Assembly: GCA_021800805.1 (NCBI GenBank) | Contig: JAJYYR010000040.1 | Coordinates: forward strand, 1 to 6,858 | Direction: 5' to 3' | Source of the DNA: a bacterium | GTDB taxonomy: Bacteria > SZUA-79 > Acidulodesulfobacterales > Acidulodesulfobacteraceae | Length of the DNA stretch: 6,858 bases | Shown here: piece by piece, positions 1-6,226 of the stretch | Numbering within the stretch: the first letter of the stretch is position 1 | Layout: every line of letters begins with the position of its first letter | Translations under genes and position numbers: made by a program | Notes under the pieces: model-generated | The model's database searches: none | What the model was told of the DNA's origin: nothing | Seen by the model: only the letters and a program-made list of their open reading frames with translations

Positions 1-2178
1 CCTACTATATTGTTTGACATCGTTTATATATCTAATTGCAATATTAGGACGGCTAAGCAATATTACGTCTAAATCGATTTCTTTAATGTAACTTGTAAAT
101 TTCCCAATCCATTTAGGACCGTAAAAGACCTCAACGCCTATATCCTGCAGTTGTCTTATATATTTTTCGTTTTTCAATAAATTATCAGGCCAGAATTTAA
201 CTATAGCGCCCATATCTATAAGACACTCAATAGTGAACATTATTGCCCGCGAACCTGCATCCATATCAGGCTGCGGTATTCCCCAGTCGACAATTAAAAT
301 TTCGGTTTTATCGTGCGCGCGGTCCCTTGCGCGGATTACGTTAGTTCCATGTTCATAATGTTGTTTTTCAAGAACCGACTTCCAGCGTTCGTAAAAAATT
401 ATTTGATTCCTCAACTGATAAGTCTTTACACCTTCATTTATATTTACCCCGTGAGTAATTCCTTCAAAATGCACAACCGTAGAATACGGACTATAGATAA
501 CTTTTCTGCCGACAGACCTGACTTTGAAGGCTAAATCAGTATCTTCATAATATGCCGGAATGTAAATATTATCGTAACCTCCAAATTTATTAAACAATTC
601 CCTCTCTATTAAAATGGATGCTCCTGTGCAATAGTCGGTTTCGCGGGCAAAGTTATATTCCGAATCATTTGGATTTGAAAATCTTCCATAGTTCCATGCC
701 GATGCGTCACGCCACACTATGCCTCCAGCTTCTTGTAATCTGCCATCCGGAAATATAAGTTTAGAGCCTACCATGCCGGCATCTTTCCAAGTATGGAAAC
801 ATTTAACCATTTCATTAAGCCATCCTCTCATAACTTGAATATCGTTATTGAGAAGGCATAAATATTTTCCTTTAGCAAAGGCAGAAGCATAATTGCAATT
901 TCTTAAGTAACCTAAGTCTTCTTCGTTTCTGTAATAATTTACGTTTTTTATTTTTTCTTTAAACAATTGCGGCGTTTCATCTTTTGACTGATTATCGCCG
1001 ACAATTATTTCATAAGAAATATCCTGCGTATTTCGTAAAATTGATTTAAGGCAATTATAAGTATACGGCCAGTTGTTATGTATGGATATAATAATTGATA
1101 CATCAGGATTGTCGAATTTTGGAAAAAATAATTCTTCTATACTATCGATATTTTCTTCTATTGGCAAAAGAACAGGGGAATATATGTTATCGCCATAAGC
1201 ATTTTCGGTAACATTTTTATTTGCAATAGACTGCAGCACATATGTATTTTGCTCATCTATTACTCTAAACATTTTGACTATATCATCTAAATCTTTTTCA
1301 TAATTTTTAGAAATTTTAATCAATTCATCGAGTATAAAATATATTTTATCCAAGGGCTTTATGTCTTCTTTTCTGTTTGAATTGAAAATCCTATCTTCTT
1401 TTTTAACTTTTGTTAAAGAAAATATGTTTTGCAGAACATCTAGTTCAGGGTTTGACGATTTTAATAAATTATATAAAAGCGGTTTTTCTAAAATAATTTT
1501 CCTAACAAAATCGGATATATAAGAAGTATTTGCAATAAAGTTTAATTGAAATTTAAATTCATTTAATACTTTGCCATCATTTATAGAATCTATCCAGTCT
1601 ATAAATGAATTTTTGGTAAAAAACCTTAAATTAGAATTGTCTAAAATGCCGAATTCATTGTAATTAAACTTCCCCTCTATTAAATTTAAAACTATATCCA
1701 TATTTGAAATATTTGGAATACTTATTAAAAAATTCGAATATGGTTTTAGTTTTTTTGTTAGCAATTTTAGTGCGTAAGCAGGATTTTTTAAATGCTCTAA
1801 AACATCTGATAAAACAATATAATCAAAAATTTCTTGAAGCTCATTAAATCTATCAAAATCCTTACCAGCAGTATTATCTAAATCCATTAAAAATAAGTCG
1901 TCATATTGAGAATTTTGTTTTGCAAAATTTAAAACCTCAATATCATTATCGACGCCGTAAACGACACAATTTTTATTTATTTTTAGCCATTTTCCCAATA
2001 AGCCGTATGAACATCCTACGTCAAGCACTACCGATTTATCTGCTATTAAATCGGCTATAATTGAAGGAGCGGAATTTTTATTAGATATATCTATATAATT
2101 ATCATGTATCATATATTTATATTCCACACCGTCATGCTCTGAATATAATTTATTTTTTTCGCTGTTTCCGAGTTCCAT
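1..2178 (-). CDS. Fused SAM methyltransferase - GT2 glycosyltransferase - GT4-like glycosyltransferase (3' end outside window)
   Basis: An open frame of 726 codons runs from ATG at 2178 to the left edge without a stop, so the C-terminus is missing. Residues about 25-205 form a class I SAM methyltransferase: the SAM-binding loop is LDVGCSYG (D53, G55, G59), the acidic ribose-contacting residue is probably D77 in YGVDND, and LSDVLEHL lies at 123-130. Residues about 207-345 are a helical, AT-rich linker. Residues about 358-600 are a GT2 (GT-A fold) domain: VSIIISIHNN at 360-369, a nucleotide-binding VGDNQSKDE region at 393-401, LLNND at 442-446 in the DXD position, and the EDTDL acidic motif at 545-549 followed by HFEG at 570-573. 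From residue 627, ILIVDWGIPQPDMDAGSR matches the start of the GT4-like domain that often follows GT2 in very large polysaccharide proteins. It likely builds and methylates a surface glycan in the cytoplasm; donor sugar and acceptor are unknown. The ATG is supported by an upstream GAGGG. The domain calls are firm; the exact reactions are not. Confidence 0.9.
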   Translation of the reverse strand, partial: MELGNSEKNKLYSEHDGVEYKYMIHDNYIDISNKNSAPSIIADLIADKSVVLDVGCSYGLLGKWLKINKNCVVYGVDNDIEVLNFAKQNSQYDDLFLMDLDNTAGKDFDRFNELQEIFDYIVLSDVLEHLKNPAYALKLLTKKLKPYSNFLISIPNISNMDIVLNLIEGKFNYNEFGILDNSNLRFFTKNSFIDWIDSINDGKVLNEFKFQLNFIANTSYISDFVRKIILEKPLLYNLLKSSNPELDVLQNIFSLTKVKKEDRIFNSNRKEDIKPLDKIYFILDELIKISKNYEKDLDDIVKMFRVIDEQNTYVLQSIANKNVTENAYGDNIYSPVLLPIEENIDSIEELFFPKFDNPDVSIIISIHNNWPYTYNCLKSILRNTQDISYEIIVGDNQSKDETPQLFKEKIKNVNYYRNEEDLGYLRNCNYASAFAKGKYLCLLNNDIQVMRGWLNEMVKCFHTWKDAGMVGSKLIFPDGRLQEAGGIVWRDASAWNYGRFSNPNDSEYNFARETDYCTGASILIERELFNKFGGYDNIYIPAYYEDTDLAFKVRSVGRKVIYSPYSTVVHFEGITHGVNINEGVKTYQLRNQIIFYERWKSVLEKQHYEHGTNVIRARDRAHDKTEILIVDWGIPQPDMDAGSRAIMFTIECLIDMGAIVKFWPDNLLKNEKYIRQLQDIGVEVFYGPKWIGKFTSYIKEIDLDVILLSRPNIAIRYINDVKQYSR

Positions 2179-2184
2179 TATGAA

Positions 2185-2191
2185 CCCTCTT
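2185..2191 (-). promoter_or_regulatory. Ribosome binding site of the fused methyltransferase-glycosyltransferase gene
   Basis: The minus strand reads AAGAGGG, ending six bases before the ATG at 2178. It is a partial Shine-Dalgarno match (GAGG) at normal spacing and supports that start. It lies in the 37-base gap after the kinase stop codon, where I see no hairpin terminator. Confidence 0.5.
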
Positions 2192-2215
2192 TATAATATG
2201 TGAAAAAATCTCATT

Positions 2216-2815
2216 TTATTTCAATCTTAAAATTGAAATAATATTTATAACCACTTCATTAATATCTATTTCGCAAGTTTTTATATGCACATCCGGCTTT
2301 TCCGGCTTTTCGTAAGGAGAATCGACGCCCGTATAGTTTTCTATTTCTCCGTTCAACGCCCTTTTATACCAGCCCTTGGCATCCCTCTTAACGCATTCGT
2401 GAAAAGGCGTGTCTATAAATATTTCGACGAAATCGCCGGAGCCTATTATTTCTTTTGCCGCCTGCCTGTGCTTCTTTAAAGGCGAAATAAAGGATGCAAT
2501 AACGATAATTCCGGCATCTACGAAAAGTTTGGCGGCTTCGGCGACTCTTTTTATGTTTTCTAATCTGTCTTCTTCGGAAAATCCCAGTCCCCTGCTGAGC
2601 CCGTGCCTTATATTGTCGCCGTCTAAAAGATATGTATGGCGGCCTTTTTCGTTTAACCGCTCTTCAAGCATATTGGCAATGGTGCTTTTTCCGCAACCGC
2701 TGAGTCCTGTAAGCCACAAAACGCGCCCTCTCTGGTTTTTAAGTTTTTCCCTGTCGCTCCTTTTTATTTTATGTTCGTGCCAGACTATGCAAGAGTCTTT
2801 ATTTGAAAATGACAT
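2216..2815 (-). CDS. cysC: Adenylylsulfate (APS) kinase
   Basis: Catalyses ATP + APS to ADP + PAPS in the cytoplasm, making the activated sulfate donor used by sulfotransferases. In 210-residue numbering from the alternative upstream TTG, the P-loop GLSGCGKST is at 48-56, the APS-binding DGDNIRHGL is at 76-84, and FISP at 120-123 carries the serine (S122) conserved in this family. GWYKRAL and the IENYTGVDSPYE segment are also typical. I chose the ATG at 2815 (199 residues) because family members usually begin shortly before the WHEHK segment. A TTG at 2848 would add 11 residues and overlap the sulfotransferase gene by 23 bases; neither start has a strong ribosome binding site. The gene sits 10 bases after the sulfotransferase stop, so the pair is probably co-transcribed and the enzyme probably serves sulfation rather than cysteine synthesis. 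No ATP sulfurylase domain is fused or adjacent. Confidence 0.95.
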   Translation of the reverse strand: MSFSNKDSCIVWHEHKIKRSDREKLKNQRGRVLWLTGLSGCGKSTIANMLEERLNEKGRHTYLLDGDNIRHGLSRGLGFSEEDRLENIKRVAEAAKLFVDAGIIVIASFISPLKKHRQAAKEIIGSGDFVEIFIDTPFHECVKRDAKGWYKRALNGEIENYTGVDSPYEKPEKPDVHIKTCEIDINEVVINIISILRLK

Positions 2816-2825
2816 ATTTATAAGA

Positions 2826-3812
2826 TTATTTATTGTCGGATTTTGCAATCGTCGCCGTCAGTTTATTAAGTTCTTCTATTTTTGCTTCTTTTTCTTTCAG
2901 CATATAATTTAATCTCGCCATAGCTTCCATAGTAGATTCCATATAAAATATAGTCGAACTTAACTCGGACATCCAGTTGACTAATTTTTTGATTTTAGCG
3001 ACGACTTCTATATCGGTCATTCTTAATTCGTCTGCGCATAACCTCCTGAGCAGTTTATAAAATTCAACTATTTTTGGGGGCACTTCCGTGTTAGATTCTA
3101 AATCTTCTATACTGAAGCGTCCGTGTCTTAAAGATTCTTCCAAAAATTTGCCGCTGAATTCTAAAAATTCCAAACCGTTAGGGTCAAAAGTAAGAGAAAG
3201 ATATTCCGAAATTCTTTGAAGCTGTTTTTTTGGATCCGTCAGCATATCGTCGTAATCTACGAAAACGACTTTCTCTCCCGCCAAATAAACAAGCGAGGAA
3301 AGCATACCGCTGAACCATATATAGTAAGCTATTATATAGTCGATATTCGCTCTTTTATTGATAGACCTTGCCACGCTTATAGGATTTCTGCACGGAATAA
3401 CGTAAGAAATATTTGCGCCGGTTTCCGCAAAAATATCTTTCCAAAGAGGTAAAACTTTGCTCATAAAAGGATCTTTTAAGCCGAAAATATCGTATTCGTC
3501 AAGCCGTTTTTCGATAAATACTTTTGCGGATATTTTAAACGTATCCGCAACCTCTTGCGGTATTTTTTTTAAATCGACCAATATCGCGTAATCGGGTCTT
3601 TCAAACAGCAGTTTTAGAAAACCGTAATTGAGGTTATTTATATCCGAATCTTCAAAATAACCTTTTTCATTACCGGAATCTGCAGGTTCAAGAGACGTTC
3701 CGAGATTAACGCCGAGAACTTTCAGCCCTCTTGTAATTGCGCTTGTGCCGCTTCTGGGAACGCCGGTAACGACAATTATGCGTTTGTTTTTGTATTTATC
3801 CTCTACCGCCAT
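2826..3812 (-). CDS. PAPS-dependent sulfotransferase family protein
   Basis: A 328-residue P-loop sulfotransferase, expected to move sulfate from PAPS to a hydroxyl (or amine) of a glycan or similar acceptor. The 5'-phosphosulfate-binding loop is GVPRSGTS at 17-24. NEKGYFED at 48-55 corresponds to the NPKGYWE-type segment of bacterial members, and GLKDP at 111-115 is also characteristic. The 3'-phosphate-binding part is CRNPISVARS at 141-150, with R142 and S150 as likely contacts. VVFVDYDDML (182-191) followed by a helix to about 207 is the usual C-terminal core. Residues about 290-325 are charged and heptad-like, a likely short coiled coil beyond the core. There is no signal peptide or membrane segment, so it should act in the cytoplasm. 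It begins 14 bases after the preceding gene and is followed directly by the APS kinase that would make its donor. The acceptor cannot be read from the sequence. Confidence 0.88.
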   Translation of the reverse strand: MAVEDKYKNKRIIVVTGVPRSGTSAITRGLKVLGVNLGTSLEPADSGNEKGYFEDSDINNLNYGFLKLLFERPDYAILVDLKKIPQEVADTFKISAKVFIEKRLDEYDIFGLKDPFMSKVLPLWKDIFAETGANISYVIPCRNPISVARSINKRANIDYIIAYYIWFSGMLSSLVYLAGEKVVFVDYDDMLTDPKKQLQRISEYLSLTFDPNGLEFLEFSGKFLEESLRHGRFSIEDLESNTEVPPKIVEFYKLLRRLCADELRMTDIEVVAKIKKLVNWMSELSSTIFYMESTMEAMARLNYMLKEKEAKIEELNKLTATIAKSDNK

Positions 3813-3826
3813 TTTATTATATTTAA

Positions 3827-4465
3827 TTAATCTACCGGTGCTTTATGATCATTAATTTTAACGGACATATCTTTTAAAATGTTTTCAAACATTTCGATAT
3901 TCGGCTTAAGTTCGAACTCGACTATGTCGGCAAGAAGAACGTAATCCTGCTCTACCTGCGTTGAAAGAACGGAAGCAAGAATTTTTTCGAGGTCGTTAAA
4001 ATAAGACTGCACGCTTTTGCCGTCGTAAACCAGGTTATTGTAATCAATTTTTAAAAACTGGGATATTTTTTCCATGATTTGAATAAACATAGTAAGTCCG
4101 CTTAAATATGCGGAAAAATCTTTAAACGCTCCTGCGCTGTTTCCCCATCTTATTTCATCCGTAGTTTTTACTATTCCGGCTTTAAATTCTTTTAAAAACG
4201 TAATGGCGGCGTTTAAAGAACCGTTTAAAAGCTCAAGCTGATTCATAGTAGCTATTTTAATCTCGTCGGCGTCTCCCAGCTTAAATGCCTTTGATTTATC
4301 GGCGTCCAGCATTAAATCGTCGTATTGAGTCCCGTTTATGACTATGGTTTTTATTACTTTGCCTTCCGAAATAAAACTTTTTATGCTGCCTCCGTATAAA
4401 ATGTCGTACATACTGCCGGCGCTTAAAACAGAATCGTTTAAATTCCCGTCGATATATAGTTTCAT
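3827..4465 (-). CDS. Uncharacterised 212-residue protein of a glycan/possibly flagellar locus
   Basis: I do not recognise a named family. Residues 1-73 look strand-rich (MKLYIDG at 1-7, VIKTIVINGTQYDD at 37-50, DADEIKIAT at 65-73), with an acidic helix-like stretch between, compatible with a small beta-grasp-like domain. Residues 74-202 look entirely helical, with a conserved-looking ADIVEFELKP at 179-188. There is no signal peptide, membrane segment, cysteine cluster or recognisable catalytic motif. From memory, proteins of this layout occur in flagellar gene neighbourhoods of Deltaproteobacteria near fliS and glycosyltransferases; this is recollection, not a search result. The start is well fixed by a GGAGG seven bases upstream. 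It lies between the GT9 and sulfotransferase genes, so a role as an adaptor or chaperone in glycan modification is a guess. Confidence 0.85.
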   Translation of the reverse strand: MKLYIDGNLNDSVLSAGSMYDILYGGSIKSFISEGKVIKTIVINGTQYDDLMLDADKSKAFKLGDADEIKIATMNQLELLNGSLNAAITFLKEFKAGIVKTTDEIRWGNSAGAFKDFSAYLSGLTMFIQIMEKISQFLKIDYNNLVYDGKSVQSYFNDLEKILASVLSTQVEQDYVLLADIVEFELKPNIEMFENILKDMSVKINDHKAPVD

Positions 4466-4470
4466 GCTGA

Positions 4471-4477
4471 TTCCTCC
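4471..4477 (-). promoter_or_regulatory. Strong ribosome binding site of the 212-residue gene
   Basis: The minus strand reads GGAGGAA, a full GGAGG core with seven bases between the core and the ATG at 4465. It is the best Shine-Dalgarno match in the window; its neighbours have weak or no recognisable sites, so this protein may be translated more strongly than the rest of the operon. It sits in the 38-base gap after the GT9 stop codon. Confidence 0.7.
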
Positions 4478-4503
4478 GTTATCGTAATATGGTTAAATGA
4501 TGT

Positions 4504-6219
4504 TTATAAATTTTTAATTTTATCTAAAAATATTAAAGAAACCTTTTTAAATATATTTAACTGGAGCTTATACCTCGAATAATTTTTAAGCGAATCGAGA
4601 GCGAGACCGAATAAATCGTAGCTGACCGAACTGTTCTGGCTTATGATGTGAATCTGGTCATATAAAGACATATCGTCGTAAACCGAGGAAATATATTTTA
4701 ATTCAAAATCGATAGATTTAATATTGCCGGTATGCTCGTCTATTTTTTTAGAATTAAAAGGATCCGTAAGAGCAAGATTAACCATTTTTTTAGTCTCCGA
4801 CATACCTCTTTTACATAAAGCGATAAGGGTTTCAACGGACTTTAATTCTTCCTCGATATCTAAATTAAGATTATATTCTATGCCCTCGAAACAGTCAAGA
4901 AAAAGTTGAATTTCGTTTTTGTCTATTTTCCAAAAATCTCCTTCGTAATAATGTTCAAGGGCTAACTTAAGTATTTTAAGTTTCAAATCTTTAAAATTTA
5001 ATTTAATTTTTACGGCGGGCAGATAATCGATGAATTTTTTAGAATCAAACCTCGATAAATAAGGAATAATGCCGGTATTCTTGTATTTGAAAAGTTTTTC
5101 CTTATAGCCGGTTTCATTTTTTAATAGCATTAAAGACATATCGTAAATATATTTCGGTTTAATTAATCCCTGACAAACCGGATTTAAACATTTTAAATTA
5201 AAATCGCACGGGAAACATCCTATATCCGGAACGACGAGTAGCCGGTTTTCGGCGTATGGTCCCGTTTCCAAAAAACCGACGTTCCCCGTATAAATAACTA
5301 TTAATTTAGTCCCGACGGCAACCCCTATATGCATCGTTCCGGTATCGTGGGTTATAAGAAGATTTGAGCGCCGCGTTATATAAACGAGGTCGGAAACGGA
5401 AGTTTTACCCGTAAGATTAATAAGCCTTTCGTTTGCAACTATGTTTTCTATAAAACCGCCTGCTTTAACGTCGTAGTTTGCTCCGAGTAAAACGACTTTA
5501 GTTTTAGTATCGCCGTTTAAAAACATCTTGGCCAGTTCCGCAAAATAGTCGTAACGCCATTTTTTTAGCTCGGTCGATGCTCCTATGGCAAAAGAAACGA
5601 TATTATCGCTTTCTTCTATACCGTATTTTTTTAAAATTTCAAACTCCTTATTTTCATCATGTTCTTCATGAATTTTTTTTGTATCTAAATAAATTTTATT
5701 TACGTGCATTTTATTCTGCCGAGTTTTATTTGTATCGATTGTTCTTTCGTAGAGATCAACAAGATTTAAGACGCTTACTTTTCTGTTTTTAACCGCAGAA
5801 AATATATAAGCTATCATTTCGTCGTTGGATATTATAATTCCTTCGCGGTTTACCGATATGCCTATATTTTTTAACGAATTTAAAATATAAAGGAAATAAA
5901 CGCTGAATTCATCGTGGGAAAGGTTTACCGCAAGGTCGTAGTTTAAGTTTAAGATATCGTCGAATATCTCGTTTAACGATTTTACGACATCTATCGTAAA
6001 TTCAAAATTATTTGCTTTCAGGAGTTCGGACAGTCCGGTAACGTCTATAGGTTTAATCTCATCGACATACGGAAGAAATGGTGCAATTTCCGCAAAGTCT
6101 TTAGAAATTATAAGTTTAACTCTGCTTTCGGGATAGATTAGCTTAATTTTTTTAAAAAGAGCGGTGGACTGAATGAGGTCGCCCATGCGGGTGAGATTCA
6201 GTATGATTATATTTTTCAT
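4504..6219 (-). CDS. Glycosyltransferase family 9 (heptosyltransferase-like) protein with C-terminal helical extension
   Basis: A 571-residue cytoplasmic GT-B glycosyltransferase. The N-terminal domain opens with NLTRMGDLIQS at 8-18, where D14 is in the position of the catalytic aspartate of heptosyltransferases. YDLAVNLSHDEFS (94-106) and LNLVDLYER (151-159) are also family-like. The C-terminal nucleotide-sugar domain has FAIGASTELKKW (210-221), the HDTGTMHIGVAVGT signature (291-304) and a cysteine quartet C335, C338, C344, C349, as seen in many GT9 proteins. Classical heptosyltransferases are about 320-350 residues; here about 210 further residues, mostly helical and charged, follow. Such extended forms are, from memory, more typical of flagellar or surface-glycan clusters than of core LPS operons, so a heptose donor should not be assumed. 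The start lies 7 bases after the CgeB-like stop codon, with a GAAGGG too far upstream (about 13 bases) to be an ideal ribosome binding site; translational coupling is likely. Confidence 0.9.
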   Translation of the reverse strand: MKNIIILNLTRMGDLIQSTALFKKIKLIYPESRVKLIISKDFAEIAPFLPYVDEIKPIDVTGLSELLKANNFEFTIDVVKSLNEIFDDILNLNYDLAVNLSHDEFSVYFLYILNSLKNIGISVNREGIIISNDEMIAYIFSAVKNRKVSVLNLVDLYERTIDTNKTRQNKMHVNKIYLDTKKIHEEHDENKEFEILKKYGIEESDNIVSFAIGASTELKKWRYDYFAELAKMFLNGDTKTKVVLLGANYDVKAGGFIENIVANERLINLTGKTSVSDLVYITRRSNLLITHDTGTMHIGVAVGTKLIVIYTGNVGFLETGPYAENRLLVVPDIGCFPCDFNLKCLNPVCQGLIKPKYIYDMSLMLLKNETGYKEKLFKYKNTGIIPYLSRFDSKKFIDYLPAVKIKLNFKDLKLKILKLALEHYYEGDFWKIDKNEIQLFLDCFEGIEYNLNLDIEEELKSVETLIALCKRGMSETKKMVNLALTDPFNSKKIDEHTGNIKSIDFELKYISSVYDDMSLYDQIHIISQNSSVSYDLFGLALDSLKNYSRYKLQLNIFKKVSLIFLDKIKNL

Positions 6220-6226
6220 AGCCGGA

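Noticed and set aside
313..534. Plus-strand open frame of 73 codons
   Set aside because: Antisense to the GT2 domain, including its EDTDL region; no ribosome binding site or family resemblance.
2179..2215. Possible promoter or terminator in the gap before the fused gene
   Set aside because: The gap is AT-rich with TATTAT-like bases, but there is no -35-like partner at proper spacing and no GC stem followed by a T run; the gap is too short and biased to call either.
2216..2815. Assigning the kinase to cysteine biosynthesis or as a bifunctional CysNC
   Set aside because: No ATP sulfurylase or GTPase domain is fused, and the neighbours are a sulfotransferase and glycosyltransferases, which favour PAPS supply for sulfation.
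2409..2912. Plus-strand open frame of 167 codons
   Set aside because: It lies antisense to the APS kinase, whose P-loop and active-site motifs are intact. The translation (repeated SFS/SLS runs, FFYFCFFFFQ) is low-complexity shadow sequence.
3216..3452. Plus-strand open frame of 78 codons
   Set aside because: Antisense to the sulfotransferase PAPS-binding region; nothing supports expression.
5577..5792. Plus-strand open frame of 71 codons rich in Phe, Tyr and Leu
   Set aside because: It could suggest a small membrane protein, but it is antisense to the GT9 gene and the hydrophobicity comes from complementing lysine- and glutamate-rich codons.
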